NCBI GenBank assembly: GCA_027023405.1
Contig: JALVVN010000004.1
Span: 1 to 53,800 of the forward strand
Direction of reading: 5' to 3'
DNA from: Campylobacterales bacterium
Lineage (GTDB): Bacteria; Campylobacterota; Campylobacteria; Campylobacterales; QNZT01
DNA length: 53,800 nt
Part shown: positions 27,501-35,420 of the stretch, in pieces
Numbering within the stretch: the stretch's first letter is position 1
How the letters are laid out: the number at the start of each line of letters is the position of its first letter
Notes under the pieces: generated by a model
The model's database searches: none
What the model was told of the DNA's origin: nothing
Seen by the model: only the letters and a program-made list of their open reading frames with translations
Translations under genes and position numbers: made by a program

Positions 27501-27680
27501 AAATCCTAAAAAATTTATTCAATTATTTTTACTTTCTTTATCAGTTTTTTAATTTTTTAAAAATACTTCAAAAGCCCTATATTTTCACCTTTATTCTACT
27601 TCAGAACCAAATATAGATGTCGATATATAAATGATAGTTTAAAAGCTCATTGAGGCTTTACAACCAAAGGAAAGAAAATT

Positions 27681-27857
27681 ATGAAAAAACAAAACGCATC
27701 AATTTTGCCTATTTTTGTTGCCGTTGTGTCACTACTTGCAATTGGGGCAATCGGAGAGTCAATTGTCTCACTCTTTGAAAAAGCACGCAACTTCTCATTT
27801 GCACAAACGCCTGAAGAGGAGAGAGAGCAAACGCTCGAATATAGTACACTCTCATAA
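27681..27857 (+). CDS. Small single-pass membrane protein (58 aa)
   Basis: The frame starts at an ATG with AAAGGAAAG upstream and encodes MKKQNAS, a hydrophobic helix (about residues 8-30, PIFVAVVSLLAIGAIG), then a charged tail with PEEEREQ. The strong ribosome site, helix and tail support a real gene. It resembles no family I know. It stands alone after a 180-base A/T-rich gap that holds no other gene. Confidence 0.6.
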   Translation: MKKQNASILPIFVAVVSLLAIGAIGESIVSLFEKARNFSFAQTPEEEREQTLEYSTLS

Positions 27858-27870
27858 CAAGCGCATACTA

Positions 27871-28104
27871 TTATTCAGGTGCAATTGGTACTAACCATCT
27901 GTCTCTAAAATGCGTTTCATCGGATTTGGTCACATAAATGAGCTTGTCATCTCGAAAGATTTTAAAGCCGGTTTCACCGTCGGAGTTGTCCTGCCAATAG
28001 CTGTCAACGGTTGTAACACCCGGCACTAACTTTAGATCGCTCGGGGCTTTCGGAGTGGCGAGCAATACTATCGGCAAAAACGGTACAAATAATCTTCTTA
28101 ACAT
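27871..28104 (-). CDS. Short secreted fibronectin-III-like protein, probably truncated
   Basis: The 77-residue product has a signal peptide (MLRRLFVPFLPIVLLA) and the first two-thirds of an Fn3-type domain: PKAPSDLKLVPG, SYWQDNSDGETGFKIFRD and DKLIYVTKSDETHFRD. The frame stops before the domain is complete. In related genomes such starts lead into long Fn3-containing proteins next to DUF1501/DUF1800 genes, so this is likely a remnant. Its own RBS (AGAGGAG) is intact. The signal peptide closely resembles that of the next entry. Confidence 0.6.
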   Translation of the reverse strand: MLRRLFVPFLPIVLLATPKAPSDLKLVPGVTTVDSYWQDNSDGETGFKIFRDDKLIYVTKSDETHFRDRWLVPIAPE

Positions 28105-28529
28105 TTTATAACTCCTCTTTCTCCCATATATCCCAAATCTCTAATCGGAAAACTTTTTAGATTTGGAAAAATCTCATCAAGCTCTTGATCGGAAGCACCG
28201 AACCATTTGACCATCGTAGCAAGGTAACTCTCCATCGAGATAGTCGGTACTAACCTATCGTACCAAGCATCCGGAGAGTTGACCTCTATGCGGGGCATCC
28301 GCCCGTAAATCTTACCGTCTTTGACAGATCCTCCCATCACAAAGGCATGTGAACCCCATCCGTGATCCGTACCGGCACCGTTTGGAGATAGTGAACGCCC
28401 AAAGTCAGAGATGGTAAATGTGGTTACATTCTCACCAATCCCCATCTCGTCAACTTTGGGTGTCGGTGCTTTAGGTACTGCGAACAACCAAACAGGTAAA
28501 AGTAGCGGTAATAAAAATCTCCTGAACAT
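28098..28529 (-). pseudogene. Chimeric remnant: Fn3-type signal peptide joined to the C-terminal end of a DUF1501 protein
   Basis: Residues 1-25 (signal MFRRFLLPLLLPVWLFA then VPKAPT) match the start of the neighbouring Fn3 protein. From about residue 28 the sequence is the C-terminal part of a DUF1501 protein: VTTFTISDFGRSLSPNGAGT, DHGWGSHAFVMGG, GKIYGRMP, a WFG segment and IFPNLKSFPIRDLGYM. DUF1501 proteins are normally 400 or more residues with a Tat signal, so most of the protein is missing. The usual end after LGYM is lost and the frame runs on eight residues to stop inside the next gene's start codon. Confidence 0.7.
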
Positions 28530-28767
28530 TACTAAGCCTTTTCATTAAGCAAACCAAACTATACAGACATTCGCGCTACTCGATAAACTGATGTAGAATT
28601 ATAGCATATTTGGACCAACTAAGGAGGTAACTTTTCACAATAAATTACTATATAACTCTTAATTTTATTTTTATCATTCAAATAAATAAATTTAAATAAT
28701 TTACTTTTTATTAAAATTTATTTAATATACTTACATAAGTTGAAATAATAAATGTAAAGGAAAGCTT
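28530..28767. other. A/T-rich intergenic region
   Basis: No gene is supported. It contains an orphan AAGGAGGT at about 28620 with no start codon at a proper distance, possibly a trace of deletion, and the -10 box for the small membrane protein downstream. Confidence 0.4.
28726..28731 (+). promoter_or_regulatory. -10 element for the 62-residue membrane protein
   Basis: TATACT lies 37 bases upstream of the ATG at 28768 inside long A/T tracts, typical of promoters in this phylum. Confidence 0.45.
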
Positions 28768-28956
28768 ATGTTTCACTATCTTAAACAAACAATGAACTTT
28801 GTCTATATAGGGGGTTTAATGCTGATTGTTATTCTCCTTTTGGCACTACTGAGTATCAAAGATCTGCTCATGCGCATGCGAAAAGAGTCCAATATCTCAA
28901 AAAAGCCACCAACAAAGCCAAACAGAAGAGAACTTGCTCACAACAATAGCCTATAG
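28768..28956 (+). CDS. Small membrane protein (62 aa)
   Basis: The frame has GTAAAGGAAAG upstream and encodes a protein with one strong membrane helix (about residues 12-30, YIGGLMLIVILLLALLSI). A basic cytoplasmic tail follows. Promoter and ribosome-site signals make it more than a chance frame. No family is recognised. It ends 53 bases before metG and could be the leader gene of that unit. Confidence 0.6.
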   Translation: MFHYLKQTMNFVYIGGLMLIVILLLALLSIKDLLMRMRKESNISKKPPTKPNRRELAHNNSL

Positions 28957-29009
28957 GCATCCCTAAGCAATTTTTGACTAAAATCTATCCAAAAAGAGGA
29001 TAGATTTTT

Positions 29010-30944
29010 ATGACGAAATCTTGCAATAAAGTCTTTATCACTACTCCCATCTACTATGTCAATGATGTTCCCCATATCGGACACGCTTACACAACCATCA
29101 TCGCAGATACACTAGCTCGATACTCGAGACTTAAAGGGTATGAAACCTTTTTTCTTACCGGTACGGACGAACATGGGCAAAAGATCCAAGAGGCAGCAAA
29201 AGCGAGAGGCAAATCTCCCAAAGAGTATGCCGATGAGATCAGTCAATCTTTTCGAACACTATGGAATGAGTTTGATATTTCATATGACAAGTTTATCAAA
29301 ACTACCGATCCAGAGCATATTCAAGGGGTACAAAAAGCCTTTGAGGTAATGGTTGAAAAGGGTGATATCTACAAAGATCACTATGAAGGCTTCTATTGTG
29401 TCAGTTGCGAAACATTTTTCACACAGACCCAACTCATCGAGGGAGGTTTTTGCCCCGATTGCGGTAAAGAGACACATATTGTCAAAGAAGAGAGCTACTT
29501 TTTTCGACTCTCCAAATATGAACAACAGCTCTTGGAATGGTATCAAAATGATGAAAATTGTATCCTCCCAAAAGCGAAAAAAAATGAGGTAATCAATTTT
29601 GTTGAGCAAGGTTTAAAAGATCTCTCAATTACAAGAACCAGTTTTGATTGGGGGATTAAGCTACCTGAGAGTATGAACGATCCCAAGCATGTCATGTATG
29701 TATGGCTCGATGCCCTTTTGAACTATATCACTGCGCTCGGCTATGGGTCAGATGAAAAACGCATGGATTTTTGGCATAACACAACACATCTTGTCGGCAA
29801 AGATATATTACGCTTTCATGCTATCTACTGGCCGGCATTTTTAATGAGTCTAGGGCTGGATCTACCTAAACATATCGGTGCGCATGGTTGGTGGACAAGA
29901 AATGGGGAAAAGATGAGCAAATCCAAAGGCAATGTCGTCAATCCCAAAGAGGTTGCTGATGCGTATGGGTTGGAAAACTTTCGCTACTTTCTTTTAAGAG
30001 AAGTTCCCTTTGGGCAGGATGGTGACTTCTCACAAAAAGCCTTGATTGACCGGATCAATTCTGATCTCGGAAACGATCTAGGCAATCTTTTAAATCGTAT
30101 CATAGGAATGAGTGCCAAATATAGTGATTATCGTATCGATAGCAAAGATGTCGCCAAATATCACAAAAAAGAGCTCGATCAAGCATGGGCTATTTTAGAA
30201 GGGATTGAACACTATATTTATGAGCTCCAACTCAATCGCTACCTTGAAGATCTCTGGAAGGTTCTCACCCTTGCAAACCAAACGATCGCTACTTATGAGC
30301 CTTGGAATCTCATGAAAGAGGGGAAAATAGAAGAAGCTTTTGCACTGGTTGCTCTCATCGCAAACCTTTTGGCAAAGGTCACTATTCTCCTCTCACCGGT
30401 AATGCCCCAAACCACACAAACCATTGCAAAGGCGTTGGGATTTGAGATCAACACGCAAGCTTATCTGACACTATATAAGGGAAATGAATTATTGGCACCT
30501 TTTGAGATCGAAAAAGTACCGGCACTCTTCCCTAAGATTGAAGAGGAGCTTCTTAAAAAAGCTGATCCAAAACCGCAGATGAAAGCAGACAAAAAAGGAA
30601 AAGATCAGGCAGAAGCATCGATTATTACTATCGATCAATTTTTCCAAACAAAATTGAAAATCGGCACGATTATAGAGGCGCAAGAGGTTCCAAAAAGCGA
30701 TCGGCTACTCAAACTCAAAGTTGATCTCGGAGAGGAGAAGCCACGGCAAATTATCGCCGGCATCAAAGAGTATTATCAACCCTCTGATTTGATTGATACC
30801 CAGGTTTGCGTCGTTGCAAATCTCAAGCCTGCCAAAATTATGGGGCTCCTGAGTGAAGGAATGCTTTTGGCGGCAAAAGATAAAAACGGGCTCTCGCTCA
30901 TGCGACCTGAACAACCCAAAAAAGCGGGAACGGCAGTTGGGTGA
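29010..30944 (+). CDS. metG: Methionyl-tRNA synthetase
   Basis: The class I synthetase charges tRNA-Met, including the initiator. The 644-residue chain has the HIGH motif (22-25), a zinc-binding insertion with CVSCETFF and CPDCGKET, the KMSKSKGNVV motif at about 301 and a helical anticodon-binding domain. The C-terminal EMAP-II-like tRNA-binding domain (about 540-644) has TKLKIGTIIEAQEVPKSDRL. Its TGA overlaps the GTG start of the next gene. Confidence 0.97.
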   Translation: MTKSCNKVFITTPIYYVNDVPHIGHAYTTIIADTLARYSRLKGYETFFLTGTDEHGQKIQEAAKARGKSPKEYADEISQSFRTLWNEFDISYDKFIKTTDPEHIQGVQKAFEVMVEKGDIYKDHYEGFYCVSCETFFTQTQLIEGGFCPDCGKETHIVKEESYFFRLSKYEQQLLEWYQNDENCILPKAKKNEVINFVEQGLKDLSITRTSFDWGIKLPESMNDPKHVMYVWLDALLNYITALGYGSDEKRMDFWHNTTHLVGKDILRFHAIYWPAFLMSLGLDLPKHIGAHGWWTRNGEKMSKSKGNVVNPKEVADAYGLENFRYFLLREVPFGQDGDFSQKALIDRINSDLGNDLGNLLNRIIGMSAKYSDYRIDSKDVAKYHKKELDQAWAILEGIEHYIYELQLNRYLEDLWKVLTLANQTIATYEPWNLMKEGKIEEAFALVALIANLLAKVTILLSPVMPQTTQTIAKALGFEINTQAYLTLYKGNELLAPFEIEKVPALFPKIEEELLKKADPKPQMKADKKGKDQAEASIITIDQFFQTKLKIGTIIEAQEVPKSDRLLKLKVDLGEEKPRQIIAGIKEYYQPSDLIDTQVCVVANLKPAKIMGLLSEGMLLAAKDKNGLSLMRPEQPKKAGTAVG

Positions 30945-31909
30945 CATTTGAACAGTTTGAGAAAATAACCGGTAGTACGCTATACAATACCCCTGCCGTT
31001 ACGGGTTTTGAGAAGATAGCATCCGAACTACACAAACTTCAACACGGCGATCTCTATATCACCGATGAGCCTGCTACCATACCCGAGGCACTCACAAAAG
31101 GTGTCTATGGGGTTCTCACTCCACGCCAAATGGATATTCTCGATCCTGAAATTGCATGGTTCTCTCACCCAAATCTTCACACCGTGATGCAGAGGTTGAT
31201 GCGCTTTTGGCTCAAATCATATCATGCAAAAGCCATCTATCTCGATCCCGTAAGCTACGAAATCCTGCAAACCGTTGCCTGTGACAATCGACTCCTCTTT
31301 TTAGGAGAAGATCCCTTTCAAAATTATCAAAAAATATTGCAATATATCCATGATGATTCACTCATCCTCTCCTCTGATCTGTCACTCCTAAAACAGATTC
31401 ATCATGATCCGATCCTTGATATTACACCATCTATCGAACCTCTCTTGCTTTCAAAAACACTCTTTACGATGCGCCTCATCTATCAAGAGAACTACTATGA
31501 AACTTTGCATCTTTCACCCCTCTTTTTACCACAGCTCAAGAGTGTACTTACACTCATAGAGGAACATCAAATCGCATTTGATCTCTTATTAGTCAAACCC
31601 CTTAAACATTTCCATCCTCTCTTTGTCTCAAATCAGCTCAAACCCAAACATTTTGGAGAGAGTGAACGGGTTTTGATTTGTGAAAGTGATAAACATCTAC
31701 TAACCCAAGAGCTCTCCTTTCTCCGTCATGAAGCGCCTTGGGCAAAAATTTTGCAAATTGGGAAACTCACAGAGAAAAACTTTGCACAATTAAAAGAGAT
31801 TAAAATCGAAGATTTTAATTTTATTTTAATAAATGCCAACTATAATGAATTATTAGAGTATTTAAAAAATATATCTCAAGCGAAGATCCCTTCGCTTTTT
31901 TCGGAGTAA
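30941..31909 (+). CDS. Conserved protein of unknown function downstream of metG
   Basis: The 322-residue cytoplasmic protein starts with a GTG that overlaps the metG stop (GTGA). Its N-terminal part (DLYITDEPATIPEALTKGVYGVLT) has the look of a Mur-ligase first domain, in which substrate substitutes the phrase 'A-x-x-x-GA'. No ATP-binding P-loop of a true Mur ligase is present, so it is not MurE or MurF. In H. pylori the hypothetical HP0418 follows metG (HP0417), suggesting an orthologue. The final codons contain a terminator hairpin. Confidence 0.7.
   Translation: MTFEQFEKITGSTLYNTPAVTGFEKIASELHKLQHGDLYITDEPATIPEALTKGVYGVLTPRQMDILDPEIAWFSHPNLHTVMQRLMRFWLKSYHAKAIYLDPVSYEILQTVACDNRLLFLGEDPFQNYQKILQYIHDDSLILSSDLSLLKQIHHDPILDITPSIEPLLLSKTLFTMRLIYQENYYETLHLSPLFLPQLKSVLTLIEEHQIAFDLLLVKPLKHFHPLFVSNQLKPKHFGESERVLICESDKHLLTQELSFLRHEAPWAKILQIGKLTEKNFAQLKEIKIEDFNFILINANYNELLEYLKNISQAKIPSLFSE
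31878..31901 (+). terminator. Rho-independent terminator inside the 3' end of the gene after metG
   Basis: Eight-base arms AAGCGAAG and CTTCGCTT with a 4-base loop run straight into six T residues. The whole hairpin lies in the last codons (AKIPSLFSE) before the TAA at 31909. This fits a terminator better than any other site in the window. Confidence 0.85.
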
Positions 31910-31920
31910 CATAGAATATA

Positions 31921-33084
31921 ATGTCCAGCGATTCGAACCACACGCATCTTTCACAAAAGTCACGATTTATCAAAAACTATTGGGATATTTTCGGCGGTCT
32001 CTTCTTTTTAGGATTGACCTATCTGCTTCATCTTAACGGAGCTATCACACTTGCAACGCTTTTTGCCGCCGTTGCAATTATTTTACTCTCTATTACCGTC
32101 TCGGAAATAGCGGAGATACTCGCTGAGCGACTGGGTGAGCCCTATGGAAGCTTTGTCTTAACCTTTAGTGCCGTTGCGGTAGAAATTCTGCTACTCTTTA
32201 ATATCATGCTACAAAGTTCCGCCACTCCCGAAGCGATGGAAACGGTCAAGGGTGGCATCATTTCAGCCGTAATCGTCGATATGAATGTACTCCTCGGGCT
32301 TGCTGTCTTTATCGGTGGGCTCTCCTTTACAGAACAGCAACACAATGAAGATACTTCTAGCTCCTACACCACCATTTTATATGTCTCATCATTGGCGCTA
32401 TTGGTTCCAAGTATTTTGGGACATAGCGAGCATGACCTAAAAACGGTTCAGCATGCAAGCTACCTCATTGGAGCTCTACTTTTTCTTTTTTATCTCACCA
32501 TCTTAATCTTTCAAACAAAAACACATATCCACTTCTTTAAACAGACAGCTCGAAGCCGTATGTTTCGTTACAAACAACATCAAGATCATGATAAAGAGGC
32601 TAATGAAGAGGAGAATTATCTTTTCGATAAGATTTCGACGATCTACAATTTTATTGCAATGTTTATCTTTATTGCACTCATCGGTATTTTAGCTGAAATC
32701 TTTGCACATGACGGTATCAAGCTCTTTCAGGATTTAGGTATCTCAGCCGGTCTTGCCGGTCTCTCGATCGCCGTCATTTCCGTATCGCCGGAGATCTTTA
32801 CCGCTATCAAAGCTGCCAAAAATGATCAAATCCAACGCGTCGTAAATATTGCAATGGGCGCTTCAACCGTCTCAATCCTCATTACCGTTCCAGCTCTCTT
32901 GGTTTTAGGATACTATTCCCACACTGTTTTGACGCTGAGCTTTAATCCTTTGGAGATTGGTGCACTTCTCTTTACTATTATATTGGCATGGAAGACAACC
33001 GATGATGGAGAGACTAACTATTTTGAAGGGGTATCGCACTTGATGCTCTTTTTATGTTATGCAATTATTGCGGGACTTTATTGA
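31921..33084 (+). CDS. Ca2+/H+ antiporter (CaxA/ChaA family)
   Basis: The 387-residue inner-membrane protein shows the two alpha-repeat motifs of the Ca2+/cation antiporter superfamily. They are GEPYGSFVLTFSAVAVEILL in the first half and LSIAVISVSPEIFTAIKAAK in the second, each with its ion-binding glutamate, followed by RVVNIAMGASTVSILITVP. A hydrophilic His/Glu-rich loop (about 215-240) separates the halves. It lies 11 bases after the preceding gene but downstream of its terminator, so it probably has its own promoter. The 3' end overlaps queC by 7 bases. Confidence 0.88.
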   Translation: MSSDSNHTHLSQKSRFIKNYWDIFGGLFFLGLTYLLHLNGAITLATLFAAVAIILLSITVSEIAEILAERLGEPYGSFVLTFSAVAVEILLLFNIMLQSSATPEAMETVKGGIISAVIVDMNVLLGLAVFIGGLSFTEQQHNEDTSSSYTTILYVSSLALLVPSILGHSEHDLKTVQHASYLIGALLFLFYLTILIFQTKTHIHFFKQTARSRMFRYKQHQDHDKEANEEENYLFDKISTIYNFIAMFIFIALIGILAEIFAHDGIKLFQDLGISAGLAGLSIAVISVSPEIFTAIKAAKNDQIQRVVNIAMGASTVSILITVPALLVLGYYSHTVLTLSFNPLEIGALLFTIILAWKTTDDGETNYFEGVSHLMLFLCYAIIAGLY

Positions 33085-33740
33085 TAGGGTATCGGATCTT
33101 CTAGCCCTGCTAGTGCAAACCCTTTGAGTCGTAACCGACAACTATCACACACACCACACGCAAGATCTTGGGATTGGTAGCAGGACCATGTCCACTCAAG
33201 CGGTACACCTAGTTCCGATGCTTTTTGAACAATTTGCTCCTTTTTTAGATGCAGCAACGGCGTTTTGAGTTGAATCTTTGTCTGTGGCTTTGTTCCCCTA
33301 TCGATCGCAGCTTCCATCATCTTTATAAACCCTTCACTACAGTCAGGATAACCGCTACTATCCTCCTCAACTACACCGATATAGATCGCTTCTGCTCCCT
33401 CTCGTTCTGCAATTGCAGCGGCAATCGACAAGAAAATACCATTTCGAAATGGTACATAAGTCACCGGTATCCCCTCTTCCAACCCACCGGTAGGAACGAC
33501 TTTATCTTCATCGGTTAAAGCGGATCCACCAATCTGAGCGATAAATCCGAGATCAAGGACAAAACGCTTTAAGCTTTGAAGTTCATCGGCAATCTTATGA
33601 AAAGATTCTAACTCCTTTTGCTCTGTTTTCTGCCCATAGTTAAAATGTACAGCAATCACCTCGTAACCGTCAACTTCCTTGGCAATATAGGAACTTAGGG
33701 CACTATCCATGCCACCACTTATGATACAAACTGCTTTCAT
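33078..33740 (-). CDS. queC: 7-cyano-7-deazaguanine synthase
   Basis: QueC converts 7-carboxy-7-deazaguanine to preQ0 in queuosine synthesis. The 220-residue protein has the PP-loop ATP site ISGGMDSAL, the adenylation-site residues HFNYGQKTEQKE and the zinc-binding C-terminal cysteines (WSCYQSQDLACGVCDSCRLR). No preQ1 riboswitch is visible in the 380 bases upstream. Confidence 0.95.
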   Translation of the reverse strand: MKAVCIISGGMDSALSSYIAKEVDGYEVIAVHFNYGQKTEQKELESFHKIADELQSLKRFVLDLGFIAQIGGSALTDEDKVVPTGGLEEGIPVTYVPFRNGIFLSIAAAIAEREGAEAIYIGVVEEDSSGYPDCSEGFIKMMEAAIDRGTKPQTKIQLKTPLLHLKKEQIVQKASELGVPLEWTWSCYQSQDLACGVCDSCRLRLKGFALAGLEDPIPYQ

Positions 33741-33824
33741 AAATTTTATAACCTTATTGTTTCTTGATTATTACTAACTAATTTAAAATTAATAGGATAA
33801 TTTTACTCTTAATAATGTACACTT

Positions 33825-33930
33825 GCGCCGTCATTCAAAAAATGACAGCTAATTTATGTGAATAACATAGCCACTTAACGAGCAGGAAGATATCTTTGCC
33901 TCCTTTATATATCTTCCTGCTTTACTTAAC
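33825..33930 (+). ncRNA. Candidate small RNA with two hairpins
   Basis: In the 379-base gap between queC and the SPOR-barrel gene, a TAATGT box (33813-33818) could start a transcript near 33825. The RNA would have a small hairpin (GTCATT-5 nt-AATGAC, 33830-33846), an unpaired A/U-rich stretch, then a perfect 12-base stem (33882-33893 with 33909-33920). The pyrimidine-rich loop is CTTTGCCTCCTTT and the stem is followed by TTTACTT. C/U-rich terminator loops are used by the H. pylori RNA RepG. The loop complements Shine-Dalgarno sequence (AAGGAGG). No protein frame covers it. Confidence 0.4.
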
Positions 33931-34054
33931 TTCAATATTTTGAATTATGCCTATTTTCTTGTTAATAAGTGTTTAAAATTGTAACAAATATGCTCTAAAA
34001 TCGCTTAATAAGTAAATTTTTTGTGGTTTGTTATCAATTTTAGGAAACTTTTTA

Positions 34055-34060
34055 TATACT
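34055..34060 (+). promoter_or_regulatory. -10 element for the SPOR-barrel gene
   Basis: TATACT lies 60 bases before the ATG at 34120, in an A/T-rich context. A transcript would carry a leader of about 53 bases with AGGAGAAAAGAA before the ATG. Confidence 0.5.
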
Positions 34061-34119
34061 AAGTGCAAATTTATTCATAACTGATAAATTGATTTTTACA
34101 TTAACACAGGAGAAAAGAA

Positions 34120-35382
34120 ATGAATAGCAAAACTTTACTAGCAGGAATTGCTCTATTTGGATCACTTGGTCTCAGTGCATATACCTATGAAGTACAACCA
34201 CTTATCGGTCAAAATTTTACAGAGGATGGTGCTGCAGTCGATGACTCAACAGCATTTGGACTCAGACTCAACAAATATATCTCCAAAGATAATGCGATTA
34301 TGTTTGGATACACGCACATCAATGATGCGGATTACAATAAGCAAATCACAACAAAAGGGCTCAAAAGTTTGAGATGCAATACAGGATGTGAACAAAAACC
34401 TAATCCTAGTGAATCATCATCAGACTATAATGAAAACTATAATGATGATAATAGTGATTATAGCAACGATAATCATGATAACAGTGCATCTTCAGAATCC
34501 AATGATGCTTCTCAAAATACCAATTCGGCAAACAATGCACCAACAATGCAAACACCACAAACAACATCCGGCTCTAACGATCAAAACGATATGCAACCTC
34601 ATGCACCGGTCGGTGATGACAATCAAGTGATAGCTCAACCAACGCAACCAAAAAAGAAACTCAAGCCAAACGGGCAGTCACTTGGAAACTTGTATAAGAA
34701 AGCCTCTACTGATATTGATCGCTTTTACATTAATGGCTTACACAACATTACAACAAACTATAACAGACTCACTCCTTATGTTTATGCCGGGTTTGGTTAT
34801 GAGCGAGTAGATAAAGAGTATAACGATTACCGTTCTCAAGGCTTTTTTGATGCCGGTATGGGTCTTAAATTTGGGATCAATGATAGAGTAAGTCTTTTGG
34901 CTGATCTCCAAGGTATTAAGAAATTCAGAGACAATGATCTCGATATTTTGGCAAGCATTGGTCTTGGTTTCTTTTTTGGCGCCGATCATCAAGCTATACC
35001 TGAGAAAATTGTAGAACCAGCAACACCTGTTGTAGCACCAAAACGAGAGGTAACGATTATAAAAGTACATCACAATAATATCACCGTTGCTCCAAAAGAG
35101 GTAAAAGAAGAGCCTATGACTATTAAAGAGAAGGCAACCGGAAAAGGAAGCTACTATATTCAACTAGAAACAGCATTTAAAACAGATATAGAAAAAGATT
35201 CACCCTATGTTAAAAAATTGAAAAAAGAGGGTATTGATTACGATATCAAATATGTAACAGTCAAAGGTAAAAATGCTGCAAGATTAGTAACTGGACCATA
35301 CAGCTCTAAAGCGGAAGCAAGAGAGGAGTTGGCAAAGATGAGAGAAATCTCAAAAGGTGCTTTTATCGTTAAAATAAAATAA
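34120..35382 (+). CDS. Outer-membrane beta-barrel protein with a long Asn/Asp/Ser loop and C-terminal SPOR domain
   Basis: The 420-residue precursor has a signal peptide (cleavage near LSAYT). Barrel strands like those of the protein at 9420 follow (MFGYTHINDADYN; YVYAGFGYERVDKEY; FDAGMGLKFGINDRVSLLAD; ASIGLGFFFG). Between strands two and three, residues about 86-186 form a low-complexity insertion rich in Asn, Asp, Ser and later Gln/Pro, starting with a CNTGC pair; this is where an extracellular loop would be. A Val/Lys linker leads to a SPOR-type domain (about 343-420: SYYIQLETAF, VTGPYSSKAEAREEL) that in other proteins binds denuded peptidoglycan. It could anchor the outer membrane to the wall in place of an OmpA domain. 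Confidence 0.82.
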   Translation: MNSKTLLAGIALFGSLGLSAYTYEVQPLIGQNFTEDGAAVDDSTAFGLRLNKYISKDNAIMFGYTHINDADYNKQITTKGLKSLRCNTGCEQKPNPSESSSDYNENYNDDNSDYSNDNHDNSASSESNDASQNTNSANNAPTMQTPQTTSGSNDQNDMQPHAPVGDDNQVIAQPTQPKKKLKPNGQSLGNLYKKASTDIDRFYINGLHNITTNYNRLTPYVYAGFGYERVDKEYNDYRSQGFFDAGMGLKFGINDRVSLLADLQGIKKFRDNDLDILASIGLGFFFGADHQAIPEKIVEPATPVVAPKREVTIIKVHHNNITVAPKEVKEEPMTIKEKATGKGSYYIQLETAFKTDIEKDSPYVKKLKKEGIDYDIKYVTVKGKNAARLVTGPYSSKAEAREELAKMREISKGAFIVKIK

Positions 35383-35398
35383 CATATACAACTCTACT

Positions 35399-35420
35399 GA
35401 TAGTGCGACCATGCACTATC
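35399..35420. terminator. Hairpin between the convergent SPOR-barrel and TtcA-like genes
   Basis: Perfect 8-base arms (GATAGTGC / GCACTATC) with a 6-base loop span the TtcA-like stop. It may act on both converging transcripts, although neither side has a strong T-tract. Confidence 0.45.

Larger units (their letters stand above)
33741..34119. other. Intergenic region between queC and the SPOR-barrel gene
   Basis: This 379-base region has no coding frame of note. It holds the queC leader, the candidate small RNA, an A/T-rich stretch (33931-34050) and the promoter and ribosome site of the gene at 34120. Confidence 0.5.

Noticed and set aside
28618-28640. Strong Shine-Dalgarno-like AAGGAGGT with a possible gene after it
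   Set aside because: No ATG, GTG or TTG stands at a usable distance with an open frame; at most it is a relic.
33741-33880. preQ1 riboswitch upstream of queC
   Set aside because: I found no preQ1-type pseudoknot sequence in the leader; only A/T-rich DNA and a 6-base hairpin are present.
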